DNA of 64,000 nt, from positions 23,152,398 through 23,216,397 of the forward strand of contig NC_092577.1 of assembly GCF_037975245.1 (NCBI RefSeq), written 5' to 3'. Shown here piece by piece: positions 1 to 10,668 of this stretch (the first letter of the stretch is position 1; every line of letters begins with the position of its first letter). Position numbers and translations under genes: made by a program. This DNA is from Apostichopus japonicus. Lineage: Eukaryota; Echinodermata; Holothuroidea; Aspidochirotida; Stichopodidae. The notes under the pieces are model-generated. The model did not search any database, was not told the origin of the DNA, and saw only the letters and a program-made list of their open reading frames with translations.

Positions 1-165
1 CTTAGGCCTTAACTATAGGCATAAGTACCAGTTACGCGAAGAACCATCGAACGACTCCGCTTTTTTGCCTAAAATTTCGCCTTGCGCAGGTAAAATTGCA
101 AATCGGTTCTTGGAATTCTAATTCAAATGTTCTTATGTTTGAATTTATTGACCTAAATTACTGAA
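1..165 (+). repeat. Diverged direct repeat, copy 1
   Basis: Several blocks recur in the same order in 690-880: CATAAGTACC followed by GGTTA/AGTTA-like sequence, GCCTTG(C/T)GCA, AAAATTGCAAATC, GAATTCTA and CAAATGTTCT/TAAATGTTCT, then ACCTAAATT. The copies differ by many substitutions and small indels, so this is an old duplication or two copies of an unidentified interspersed repeat. No terminal repeats or coding capacity were seen. Confidence 0.55.
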
Positions 166-689
166 AATTCATGCATTAAATGTTTTTAAATTAGCTTTTT
201 GCCAATCTAGCCCCCTAGCCTAAGGAACACACTTCTGACTGAGTAGGCTAGTGACAACAGTACGGTTAGGTCTATCTAAGTCTGTAAAAGATTTAAATGT
301 GTTTAAAATCAAGGTAAGGGTTCAGAAAACAGGTTAGGGGTACCTCTCCCAGGAGGGATTGGATGCCGTTGATCATATGGTGATGAAAACTTAGAGGAAA
401 ATTCCATGGAATGTTTTCTTCAAAATTGTTACATGACCCAAAATATCAATGGCAGCATTTATTATCACAAGAGTAGCAGCTTACAATGCGGCAGACAGAG
501 CGTCACTCTCAAGCTGCGTAAAAAGTACAGTATTGTAGTAACAATTAAAAGCGACAGTCAAGACACTTGTTGCAGTTTCTGCCATTGAATTGAACCTCCA
601 GTCGCCATAACTGAAACAGAATTCCATGTAACATAAATCATATGTATATTTTTCGCATCTATTTACATAGCCTCAGACTACTACAAGTT

Positions 690-880
690 TTAGGCCGGCT
701 ATTCCATAAGTACCGGTTATGCAAAAACCCTCACTCGGCAACGTTCCTGATTTGGCACTCTGCATTTTTTGCATCATATTTTGCCTTGTGCATGAATATG
801 TGCAAAATTGCAAATCAAGTACATGTCATGAATTCTAGTTTAAATGTTCTCATCTTTAATATTAACCTAAATTCATAATC
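690..880 (+). repeat. Diverged direct repeat, copy 2
   Basis: Partner of the repeat at 1-165, sharing CATAAGTACC, GCCTTGTGCA, AAAATTGCAAATC, GAATTCTA and ACCTAAATT in the same order. It is slightly longer because of internal insertions around 740-800. Its family is not recognised. Confidence 0.55.
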
Positions 881-1483
881 AATTATGTTCAAATATATAA
901 CCTTTTTATTTTACCACAACTTCCCCATGCCGGTGAAAAATAACTGACAATAAGTGACAATTACATCCATGTGGAAGTACTGACAGTGCTACAGCCTACA
1001 TGACAGGGAATTTTGTCACAATATTAATGAAAGTCATATAAGCAACAATTTTGAGGGTCATACTGTATATCCCCATCTAGGCTTTAAGGCCAGCCTTGGT
1101 TGTTGTCAGACACAGCCTAGCCTCCATAGTTATTTTTTGAAAATGCAAGAGTGGCTACATGCTAGAACAAAGAAGGCTAAGTAGGTTTCAAGTTTAAACC
1201 AAAACCATTACATTAACACTGACTCAGTTATTCAGATACTGTACAAAGGCAGGGCGCTATACTTGTACCATTGACTTTAGTCCTAGGGGTCAAATTATTG
1301 CCAAAAAATGGAAGTTTGCATAGGTATCACTCATTTGTATTTGTTTTAAAAGGTGAACATTAACTCAACTTTCCACTTAGTTTCCAGACCTGTGTAGATT
1401 ACCCATTATTGAAAACCAATACCCACTACTGCAGCTAATTGCTTTAATAGAGTGTTTTAATTGTGTGTTTTTTTCAGGTGAAC

Positions 1484-2017
1484 ATGGAGCTGGGTCACAG
1501 ATGCCAGGTGTGCCGTCAGACATTCAACGTGAAATCCAATTTGACACGGCATATGAAGAGTCACCAAACACACAGTTTTGAATGCCAAGTCTGTAACAAA
1601 ACATTTGCATTGAAACAGTCACTAACAAAACATAAGCAACAGCACCAGTATCCTGTGATTCGCTTGTTCTCACGCGGTGAAGCAAAACTCAAGTGCACTG
1701 AACACGCTTCTCAGGTAGCAAAGCGCCAAAGTGAACCAGTTGATGATGTCTGGCTGAATCCAGGCACTGCTGAGGCTGCAGCCAAAAAAACAGGAGGGAC
1801 TCTATGGACATGTAACATTGTCATCAACTTTGGAAAGTATGCCGGCCAAACCTTCAAATGGCTTCTGGAAAATGACGTTGGATGGGTTGTGTTCATTCTG
1901 TCAGAATTCAAGCGAACTGGGGAAACCATCCCATTGCTCAAGTGGCAGAAAGAAAGACTATGGGACCTGGCTGAACAGTTTCCGGAGGTTATGGTGCTGA
2001 TTGACAGACGCTTGAAG
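1484..2017 (+). CDS. Coding exon 1: two C2H2 zinc fingers
   Basis: Encodes residues 1-178. Finger 1 is C7-x2-C10-x12-H23-x3-H27; finger 2 is C34-x2-C37-x12-H50-x3-H54. A conserved-looking NIVINFGKYAGQTFKWLLEN segment follows, possibly a small folded domain. It ends at donor AAG|GTAAAG, phase 0; reading through would reach a stop within seven codons, which supports splicing here. Confidence 0.8.
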
Positions 2018-2788
2018 GTAAAGGAATAAGGAGTAAACAAAATATTGTGTACAATGTATGATGTTCAAGTTCTTATATTTGACTGCTAGCACTACACAAA
2101 AAATGTAGCAGTCTAAGCAATGTAGCAAATTTAAGTAGCATTTTGCAATGTCATGTGATGAAATTTATTCTCTGGTAACCTGTTATTATCATTTTGCTCT
2201 CTTCTTTTCCTTTCATGACAGTTGATTTCATTTTCTGTGTAGTTTAGAGATAACTTAAACTGTTGATACCATTGTTGACAGAAAATCAATTGCCCCTTAA
2301 GTTTCCCTTGAGGATATTTCCTAGGAATCATCGCAGGTGGCATTGTCCGAGTGCCCCCAGACATACCTGCGAACCACCCCTCCAGAATAAAATACTCCCA
2401 ACGGTCCAACCCCCAACAGACTCGCCTGCCTTACACTAATATGCACAAATAAATTGGTAGTGGCTGCACTGGAAGTAAGTACCGTGTAGAATGTAGACCT
2501 GTTTAACGACACATCAGCATGTGTGTTATAAATTGTCGTTCAAATTGTCTTTCTAATATTGTTCAAGTACCCCCATTAGTTGCCTCCTACCACAGGCAGG
2601 GTATATTCTGGGCATATTCTGATAAGCCAATCAGATCTAATGGCCTATGCCTCTTTCATTCTTTGATTGCAGAAGCAGGAAAGAGAGAAGGCTCAGGCCA
2701 GTGCAGAATCTGATCCGTTTGCACAAGACTATCTGGAAGATGCTGATCTGCTGGCTGCTGCAGGTATGATAATTTTATTTTGTTTATT

Positions 2789-2843
<55 letters not shown>

Positions 2844-5800
2844 TGTATTTATTTATTATTTTTTTATTTTATTTTATTTTTTATTTTATTTTATATTTTA
2901 TTTATTATTTATTTATTTATTTATCATAATTTTTATATATTTTTATTTATTATTTTTTATTTATTTATACAACTCTTAAATTATCACTCCTGTTAGGACA
3001 TTAGGTTTAATTAGTCAGAGGCCTGACTTGATTTGCCATTGACCAGGTGTAACTTGAGAGGACACAGCCTTTTTTCCTGGAACGCTAGCTCAAATGTGGA
3101 TAAATTTACCAATCAGAAGCTGATAATGCCTTACACTCCACCTCTATCCCACACAATGTTACACAATTGTCTGTCGGGGAGGTAATATGTGTAACCTACT
3201 GAACACAGAGTCCGCTATTAATTACACACATTTCATTCAAATACATAAAACACTTGTCTTATTATTGTCTTTTCAGAGAATGTTCTCCAACAGTCAGAGG
3301 TTGCTGTATCAACAGAGATAACCACAGTTGGGAAACTTGTTACACCATCAGCTGCGGCCACAAGGAGCTCAGACGACTCTGCATCTTCATCCGCTGCTCA
3401 AACATCTTCCTCGCCAGGAGAAGCTATTCTTCTGGAGGGCTGGCAGACGTTCTGGGATGATCCCCCCCAACATGTGCAGGGCATCTGCGCTCCAAACATC
3501 AAATGGATCAAAGGTGATGATCAGTTTGGAATTTTTCAGCCCGCAAAGCCATATCAGAATGCCAAGGGTGTGTTGGTGCAGCGCAAGGTGTTCAAGGACA
3601 AAATACAGTTCAACCCCCCGCCTGTCCCTACATCAATCAAGGGATTACTACCAAACATGCTGTCCTTCTTCACAACACCTGTTATCTTCTGGAGGCCTGT
3701 TGGTGTCTTGGAAGTGAAAATAAGGTGTCCAAACCCCAACTGCCCTGCTCCACCTGGTAGCTACTTGGCAAAAAGCGGTTTTGGTAACTACGCCAGGCAA
3801 GTATGTGGCCTCAGTTACCATTACACTTTACTGACAGAGCGATTGCAGTGTATCCATTGCATGAAGCAGCGTAAGGCAATTGGAGAGAATGTGGACCCTG
3901 ACACTGATGAAGAGGAGACAACACAACAGCAGCAGTACAGGTGGCATGCATACAGTCCACATATCTTACTGTCCCTTGCACCGGCTGTTCGAAGCATGTT
4001 CCCTGCAGTTATTTGTGGAAAGAGGGCAATTGATAAGAGTGTAGTTACCCTTCTCAGTGACAGACTCAATGCTGTGTCCATGGCCAAGGTCCACAGGCTG
4101 ATACAACAGGGCCATGATGAGTGGTATGCTGGAAGGAGGGACCTGTACCAGACTCTCTTGTACCAGGCTCATACAGCCAGCACTGCCTCTCAGCAAGGGA
4201 TCTTGTCCTATTTGAAACCTCCAGGCAGCTACACTCCACCACTCCCTCAGACTCCCGTACCCTCTCCCAGAGTGCTGCGCCGGGCCCATTTGGTCATGGA
4301 GATGGAGAGGATGCCGGACTACAGAGCCTCCATTCTCAGTGTCACTGGAGAAATCCTGTGCATTGATGGGACTAAACAGGTAACTTCTTTTTAAAGTATG
4401 TGCTTAACGGTTTGTCAACAAAAAATTCCATTATGGTAGTGTGTTGGTTCCAGCTATGCTTATCTTCTTTTGTGGACAAGGTAAACGGTTCATACCGATG
4501 GAGTATAATGATCACATATATGCATAAGCTGCTAAGCCACAAAACTCCATTCAGTGTTTATATGCTTAAATGTAGCTATTCCTTAGTCCCATCCATGTGT
4601 GCTGCACAAGTGCTTTCTGTGATGTCTGACCATATAACTGAATTTGTGCTAATTTGCAATGGTGACACCAATCCGGCACTGGTACAGATAAAGAAAGCAA
4701 CAGTTTTATGTAAGAATTGCATTAAAAGGCCATGCTGGACTGAAACTCGCCTGCAAGGAGTTATATATTTATATAGTTATATAGTGACTCGTCTGCTAAC
4801 TCATTGTTTCCTCACACAGCATGAATCTGGAACAAACAGGCCTTCTTCAACTGTCCTTGCCTCCCCTTTAAACGATCTTCAGAAATTACATATCATCAAA
4901 CTGGATTTAATTCTCTTATCTCTCTTCCTTTAGCTTTTAATTTTTCTCTTCTCTCCTTCATGTCAGGAGGATATTGATGGTTCATTTCCAATAGCAGTTG
5001 GGGGGGGGGGGGGTCTCACCCTTCCCCATTCAACATCTCCCACATTGCTTGAAATATTAACTCTGTTAATGTTATTTTTTACAGATCCTAAAGAAAATAC
5101 ACGGTGATGGCCAGGGTACCATGCAGTATGTGACAAGCGTTCTGAATGAGTGGGGTCAGTTCTTGACGACGGTAGTGGTTGCATCTGAATCAGAAGGAAG
5201 CTACGAAAGAATGGCAAGTGGACTGGTGGCACGTTTCAAGCGGGCTAATGCTCCTGCCCCGAAGATTCTTTACGCAGACAACAACTGCTGTAGGTGGGTA
5301 AAATGCCTTCGTGGAATGAAACTCCTGACTGTGATGCACCCATTCACACATACTGTGTCATTAGGCATGTTTGGCTACTGCCATACCAGCTGTTGCATTG
5401 GATGTCACACTGGGTGCTATATGGGGTTGTCGTAAGTGGTGACTAAAGGGGAGAGATGTTCCCGTCTTGACATGTGCCGTACAACATGCCTGGTCATCGT
5501 ATCTCAAATAGGTGCTCTGTAACATTGGTGTGTGGTGATGGGTCATCTGCTGCTATATCAGCTGTTGCATTTGGGTATGTTTCACCAGGAGCTATTTTGG
5601 GTTGTCATTAGAGGTGACAAATTACATCTTGTCGGCATGTGCTTTGTCAATAAACAAACATGGGTATCGTATCTCAAGTACATGCATTGCAGAGTAGTGT
5701 CGCTGATGAACACATCTGTGATCACGATAAGTTCACAATATTGACCGACAGAAATCGCTAAATTTCTTGATAATGCAGGCAGATGTTAATGATTCATAAT

Positions 5801-8800
5801 TTCTGTAATTTAAGCTGTCATTTCGAAATTTTATTACAACTCAAACCACCCTAAAAGCTAATGCAACCCAGTCTACAGTGTCCCCGCAGACTGGAAATTC
5901 AGTTATTACACTCATGGCATTCTACATCGTCCTGATATATTTTATTCAGGTTGTATGTCAGTCCACAAAGACATTTTAGAATAAGATAAAATGTTGGTTA
6001 ATTAAATTAAAGAATTAATATATGTACAGAAATGAAATTGCCCTGGATAAAGAAATGTTCTGAATGATCTGTAATTTTTTTTTCTGTTCTAGAGATGGTG
6101 GGACTTCGTGGCTGGAATCCTTATTTCAAGACTGGACAGACGAGGGAATGGTGGTGCGCCTAGATATCAGACACTGGCTCCATCGATGGGACACAGTAGT
6201 GATTAAACAAACACACTCCAAGTATGGTATGTTTATGTCTGCACTCGCCGGGGCCATCCTAGCCTACAATAAAGAGGACATGCTGCTGCTGGTCCGAGCA
6301 ATTCGTAATGGCAATGAGATTTATTCCCAGTACTCAGATGAACAGATGCTGCCTTTTGTGAAGCCACACCAGCTGAAGTCGTATGTTCGACGCATAACCC
6401 GAGGGGTAGAGGTAAGCTGCTTTTATTGTGCATGGATAAACAGTGTCCATAACAAAGCTGAAGGAGGGCAGTGTCACCTGATATGCAATTGATACTGACA
6501 TCGTAAATGACATCATAAATCTAAAGTGGCAATCGTTTCTTTTGTTTACATTGTCATTAGAATTAGACCAGTGAGTCTTGATCTGAATTATCTTTAAGGC
6601 TCTTTTTTTTAATTTGAACATTTATTATTTTGCAGGAGAGTGCGTGTGCCATAGAGGCCATTTTGCAGGAGTTCAAGGGACCAGCTGGCCTGGATATTGA
6701 TGGCATACCTCTGTTCAAGTCCACAGAAGCAGTTGATGCTCAATGGGCGACGGCCAGTAAACATCTTAGTTGTATGCAGGTGAGCTCATTGTTTATAGGT
6801 ACAAAACAGTCATCAGTTGTTGGTGATGCAAGAAAGTTGCACCAAAAGGAGAGACCAAAGGTTGCCAGAGATCAATCTGTTATGATTGATCAACATGCCC
6901 CTCCCTCGTGAAGGAGGGGAGGGGAATTCTACTGACTGAGCTAATCTGATCAAAAATATTTAAATATCACAAATAATAAGAAATCATTTATTAGTGAATT
7001 CATTCATTCTTTTTATTTTCAGGACCCACCTAACATTTCACTCTACGTCACTACTAGAGAGGTGACTCTAAATGGCATCCAGTTGAACAAGTACAGGTGT
7101 CGGAGAGGAAGCAACTCGTTGGAGGGCCTACATGCTCACATGGTGAATGCAGTCCCATCACAGAGGTGTGGCATTATGCCTTTCCAGGTAAGAAAAAACC
7201 TTGTAGCATTCTAGATTACTGTCAGTCAATGCCAGTCATGTGAATCTAGCTTTTGTTAGATTAAGCTATTTATGCAGCAGCAGTGCTAAAATTATGTGTG
7301 ACATACTTGACAATTTGTTTCCCAAATCACATAAAGTTCTGGAACACTTGTTGTGACATAACTTGACAAACCTTTAGCGAACCTCCATCACATCAACTAG
7401 TCCCATACTGTGTGGTAAGTTTAAAAATGAAATTAATGCCCATGTCATTCTAGTGACATGGCTTTCATTCACCCAAGCCGAAAAGGTGTGAGCTTATATT
7501 TGTTATTTATTTTTTTATATAATATAAAATATTTTTATATTTTTTTAACACAGGCCGCAATAAAATGTGCCTCTAGCATAACACGTGTTATCATGTTATA
7601 ACACATATGCATATAAGTGCGCAATATATTCAAGTCGAAAACGCTATTATAAGCAACTGTACAATTCGGTTCAGGTGTTTCATTACACCTACTTTTTTAT
7701 TTGAAATTCAGCATCATGTTCAAAGTCAGTCAAAGCACCTATTTGTACCCAACTTCTTTGAATGACCCAATACACTCATTTATTCATTTGATTCATTGGT
7801 AGTTTTTTTTTTTATTTGCAGGTGTACCTAATCACCTTTGCAGTTCAATGGAATACAAGAATGGAGACACTGAAGGTAGCTGGTGGCCAAGGACGTAAGA
7901 CAACATGTCTGGACCCCCGCCAAATCCAGCGCTTAAACCAGCAGTCGGAATTCCTATTCGGGAAGGAGCACCTCTTTGAACCAAACTTCGCTGCACCCAT
8001 GCCCAATCCTGGGAGGCATGATGAAGGCCCTGAAGAGCTGCTGGGGGTGGAGTATGCCTACTACCAGTCAACAGATTTCAGATCCAGAGACTACTACATT
8101 CAGAAAGGTACAGTAAATTCAATATATCATGAGGATGTGGCAAACTAGTTGGTGACCGTATAAAATCATGTAAACGTTAAGGGCAGCAGGTAAGGTTAGA
8201 AGTGGGAGAATAAGCATTTCTCTCATTGCAGAGGGACTGTCATGGGGATTGGCAGCTCAGTAGGACAATTGATAGTAACAGGCGTTGTTGAGATGTGTGC
8301 TAAAGCTTAGTAGGATTAGTGCTTGCATATAAAAAGATGATATATATATATTTTTTTATTCCAGTTGATGAAGAAGCGTCTCAGGAGCTTGATGAGCCTC
8401 ATCAGGACCAGCAGAGTGACTCAGAAGAGTGTGAAGATGAAGGGGTTGGAGACCTGGCCTCTGAGGAAGACCATGGGGATCCTATTGATTCATTGAGTAT
8501 AGAGCATTCTGTGCTGAGTGCATCAAGGCAAGTCGAAGAGGAAGAGAGTCCTGCTTTACAGGATGTGCTCATGTCTCCCCGCCATCTTCATCTCCCCGGG
8601 TTTGAGGAAGTCGAGCGACTGGCCCTGCTGCTACTGCAACTTGCTGATGACAGTAACAGACACATTGTGCCTCCTTCTCTGAGACGGGAGATTGCAACAG
8701 CTGCTAGTTTGCTCCACGAACATGACAAATCGGCTCGAAAGTTTGTGAAAAGGTACCAGTCTAAATGGGGGTACACCTTGTTTGGGAGATGTCTAGGTCC

Positions 8801-9767
8801 AGAAAACCCACAGAGCAGTGCTGCTCAGAAAACAAAATTTGCGCAGATGAGGTACGCACAGGCGTCTCAAATAACAGAAGAGTCCCGTCTCCTGTACATA
8901 TTAATCAAAATGTTAAAGAACAGACCTTCTGTCAGTCACTACTCCTCACCCACGAAGACGGCTAGCATGGTGTTAGGCCATTACAAAAGAATTGTGGATA
9001 GGCTAAGGGATGATCCACTTTTGTCAAATGTAGAGATACCTCTGCCCAACATCAATGCCAAGTCTGTCACAAACATGCTTTCAAAGGAAGCTAAGAGTGC
9101 AAACTTGAGGGCCACTTGCCAGCCAAAAGTCAAACCACACAAACGGGTCTTCTCAGACGAAACTATGCCTGATGCCCCCTCCCTCCCTTCATCACTTCCA
9201 CCTCTAGACAGACCTCAAGTTCAGTACCCGTCGGTTGACCTCATTACTGGAAAGAGGCGACATGAAAAAAGGAGATTGGATTTTGATGTTGAGGAAACCG
9301 AACATGTTGCTTCATCATCCACTGGTGCAATCGCGTCACCTTCAACTTTGCGACAACTGCAACCTCGACCAACCTCTGCACAGGTTATGCCATCAGGTTC
9401 ATCCAATGCACCTATACTATTGGTTGTACCTTCACAGCCCCAGGCACCATCTGTGCTGCTACAACCTTCAACCAGCCAAGTAGCATTTACATATAAATCG
9501 AAACCATCACAATCCCATACTCCAAAACCAGTGATGCCAAACAAATCAAGAAAGCCATGTTCTGCGTGTAAGATAGCACAGTGTGGTGGGCTAAAAAAGC
9601 GCTACACACCTTCAAAAGAAAAATGTGCTGCCAGCAACCAAAAAATGTTCACATTTTGCCCAAGAACTAGAAAGTCCACAACCCCGGGATTTGGAGGCGT
9701 ATTCAATGACTTTGAACATTTTAAAAGAGTCGTAGACGAAGAACTGCAGAGGAGAAAAGGCAAATAA
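1484..9767 (+). CDS. Zinc-finger / DUF6729-like / transposase-related protein, 9 coding exons
   Basis: Predicted exons are 1484-2017, 2673-2763, 3277-4379, 5085-5293, 6093-6411, 6636-6779, 7023-7187, 7822-8107 and 8365-9767. All introns are GT-AG and phases match at every junction, giving about 1417 residues. Two C2H2 fingers lie at residues 7-27 and 34-54. A middle domain (about 330-560) has paired cysteines (C359/C364, C400/C403) and the SPHILLSLAPAVRSMFP and GHDEWYAGRRDLYQTLL stretches that I associate with the uncharacterised DUF6729 family. Next come CIDGTK (D572), YADNNCC (D641), LDIRHWLHRW and NSLEGLHAH (E834), the order expected of an RNase H-fold D-D-E transposase core. The last 466 residues are acidic, then Ser/Pro/Gln-rich, ending in a Cys/Lys-rich patch. 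The start is the first Met after the acceptor at 1477, just before finger 1; an upstream coding exon is possible. Probably a nuclear DNA-binding protein. The transposase link is inference from motif order. Confidence 0.8.
2673..2763 (+). CDS. Coding exon 2: short charged linker
   Basis: Encodes KQEREKAQASAESDPFAQDY and ten further residues, acidic and Ala-rich. The acceptor is TTGATTGCAG and the donor GCAG|GTATGA, phase 1. It links the finger exon to the large exon 3. It is the least certain exon because it is short and has no recognisable domain, but its phase is required by both neighbours. Confidence 0.65.
2770..2970. repeat. (ATTT)n microsatellite in intron 2
   Basis: Tandem TTTA/ATTT tetranucleotide repeat, near-perfect from about 2787 to 2845 and imperfect to about 2970, just downstream of the exon 2 donor. 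Simple sequence, likely length-polymorphic, with no coding role. Confidence 0.9.
3277..4379 (+). CDS. Coding exon 3: DUF6729-like domain and first acidic residue
   Basis: Encodes about residues 209-576. A Ser/Thr/Ala-rich linker leads into GWQTFWDDPPQHVQGICAPN. The core runs from about residue 330, with FFTTPVIFWRPVGV, KIRCPNPNCPAPPG, GFGNYARQVCGLSYHY and LQCIHC (two cysteine pairs, probably zinc-binding), then APAVRSMFPAVICGKRAID and GHDEWYAGRRDLYQTLLYQA. The exon ends in CIDGTKQ, whose Asp is the candidate first catalytic residue. Donor CAG|GTAACT, phase 0. Confidence 0.8.
5000..5013 (+). repeat. Poly-G run in intron 3
   Basis: Fourteen consecutive G, 71 bases before the exon 4 acceptor. 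The transcript could form G-quadruplex structures near the splice site. Length is likely variable and prone to sequencing error. Confidence 0.9.
5085..5293 (+). CDS. Coding exon 4: transposase-like core, second acidic residue
   Basis: Encodes ILKKIHGDGQGTMQYVTSVL through YADNNCC. The WGQFLTTVVVASESEGSY segment fits a beta-strand pair of an RNase H fold, and YADNNCC places Asp641 at the end of a predicted strand. Acceptor TTTTTTACAG; donor TGTAG|GTGGGT, phase 2, completing an Arg codon with exon 5. Confidence 0.75.
5370..5685 (+). repeat. Diverged tandem duplication in intron 4
   Basis: Two copies, about 5372-5512 and about 5546-5685, share AGCTGTTGCATT, a GGGTTGTC(G/A)T block, GGTGAC, CATGTGC and TCGTATCTCAA in the same order. 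Divergence is substantial, so the event is old. The function, if any, is unknown. Confidence 0.6.
6093..6411 (+). CDS. Coding exon 5: LDIRHWLHRW segment
   Basis: Encodes DGGTSWLESLFQDWTDEGMV and then LDIRHWLHRWD, a helix with Asp/His/Trp reminiscent of the segment after the second Asp in MULE-like and KDZ-like transposases. The rest is largely helical (ALAGAILAYNKEDMLLLVRA). Acceptor TTCTGTTCTAG, donor GAG|GTAAGC, phase 0. Confidence 0.75.
6636..6779 (+). CDS. Coding exon 6: helical insert
   Basis: Encodes 48 residues starting ESACAIEAILQEFKGPAGLD, within the predicted region between the second Asp and the Glu. No motif of its own is recognised. Acceptor TTATTTTGCAG, donor CAG|GTGAGC; both ends are phase 0, so the exon could be skipped without a frame change. 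Confidence 0.7.
7023..7187 (+). CDS. Coding exon 7: candidate catalytic Glu
   Basis: Encodes DPPNISLYVTTREVTLNGIQ and then YRCRRGSNSLEGLHAHMVNA. NSLEGLHAH (Glu834) resembles the helix bearing the final Glu in MULE-type transposases (pattern N-x-[IL]-E-x-x-H). Acceptor ATTTTCAG, donor CAG|GTAAGA, both phase 0. Confidence 0.75.
7822..8107 (+). CDS. Coding exon 8: end of core domain
   Basis: Encodes VYLITFAVQWNTRMETLKVA through RSRDYYIQK. The AVQWN motif directly after the Glu helix is a conserved-looking closing element of the core. Acceptor TTATTTGCAG after a T-rich tract, donor AAAG|GTACAG, phase 1, continued by exon 9 as Val. Confidence 0.75.
8365..9767 (+). CDS. Coding exon 9: acidic and Ser/Pro-rich C-terminal region
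   Basis: The terminal exon encodes residues 951-1417 and ends in TAA. It starts with a strongly acidic stretch (DEEASQELDEPHQDQQSDSE and onward), then a predicted helical segment (FEEVERLALLLLQLADDSN), a low-complexity Pro/Ser/Gln region, and finally a basic Cys patch with CSACKIAQC plus two further Cys, possibly zinc-binding. The frame is fully open for 467 codons, which argues for recent or continuing selection. Confidence 0.8.
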
Positions 9768-10493
9768 AATGGGCTCTTCCTCATGTGCTTGCCATAGTTG
9801 CATACCAGACAACATACATGTAACCATTTATGGTTCCTGGGCTGCAGTGAAAAACACTTGCCCATTGTCACAGTATAAAAAATTGTAAATGTAGTACATA
9901 CTATGAGCTAGCCAAGAGGTACAATAAATGCCACTTTGAACAGTCAGCAACATGTTCTTGAGTCGTTTTTAGCGCTATTGGCTACTATAATACTATACCT
10001 AAGCATATCATTCTCTCTGTCCCTCAATCTGTCTGTCTTGTCTGCTAATTACTTAAATACTAATCCCTTAAAGACCCTCTTTTTAAAGTTGGTCTGATTT
10101 TGTTTATATTTCATAAATGTGGTCAAATCCTCACATGAATGTTATTCAAATTTCATAAATGCTGGCTACATCAACAAAGGAGGCAGCGAGCACCTATGTG
10201 TGCAAAGCTAAAGGATTGAAGGTTACTTTATAACCTCCAGGATTTAATATAATTGTCTACCAGCTGAAGTTGAATCTTGGAAATGCAACTTTCTTGAAAC
10301 ATTTTTAAGCAAGTTTTAGAGAGAAGAATAATCTCATGATTATAATTAAACTGCAGAAATACAGAGAATGGGGCTCTATTTTATCGCCGCTCCGATTGAT
10401 GGCGCTATTGCGAATCTAATTTTTTTGCAAATTCGCACATTCCTGCGCTGTGATCGGTAAAGGGGATTAGTACTTGCGGGGGTCGTGAGCCAA
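9768..10493. other. 3' UTR and intergenic region before the 5S array
   Basis: The probable 3' UTR runs to about 9945. The rest to 10493 has no gene that I can support. It contains a short hairpin (AGGTTA/TAACCT near 10218-10235) and, from about 10371, sequence of different composition that leads into the first truncated 5S copy. Confidence 0.6.
9923..9928 (+). terminator. Polyadenylation signal AATAAA
   Basis: Canonical AATAAA 156 bases after the stop codon, in GTACAATAAATGCC context. It is the first canonical AATAAA well placed behind the stop, apart from the AATAAA that overlaps the stop codon itself at 9763-9768. Cleavage is expected about 10-30 bases further on. Confidence 0.7.
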
Positions 10494-10593
10494 TCCCAGG
10501 CGGTCACCCATCCAAGTACTGACTGCGCTCTACCTTGCTTGACTTCGGTGATCGGACGAGAACCGGTATAGTCAACGTGATATGGCCGTAGAC
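10494..10593 (-). pseudogene. Truncated 5S rRNA copy at the array edge
   Basis: Matches RNA positions 1-100 of the consensus. The last 20 nt, which form one side of the terminal helix I, and the T-run terminator are replaced by unrelated sequence. The internal promoter is present, but the RNA could not close helix I. It marks the left end of the array. Confidence 0.9.
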
Positions 10594-10668
10594 ATAACAA
10601 CAGGTCAATGGAGGCCATTTGAATTTCTCATCGTCGTGGCAACATAGTGTTATCAATTGTGAAAATAA

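Larger units (their letters stand above)
1..1476. other. Non-coding region upstream of the zinc-finger gene
   Basis: No convincing coding exon is visible here. The sequence is AT-rich. The acceptor at 1475-1477 (pyrimidine tract then CAG) shows that a non-coding or short first exon, and so the promoter, must lie further left, either in this stretch or outside the window. I could not place the first exon. The short open frames here lack family resemblance and codon structure. Confidence 0.6.

Noticed and set aside
406-878. Short open frames upstream of exon 1
   Set aside because: No domain resemblance, and part of the stretch overlaps the diverged direct repeat. They may be chance frames.
4400-4933. 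177-codon open frame after exon 3
   Set aside because: It lies between a good donor (4380) and the acceptor at 5084. Its composition differs from the flanking exons and the family-like sequence resumes only in exon 4.
7578-7591. Perfect 14-bp palindrome ATAACACGTGTTAT in intron 7
   Set aside because: A single E-box-like palindrome in an AT-rich intron with no supporting context is not enough to call a site.
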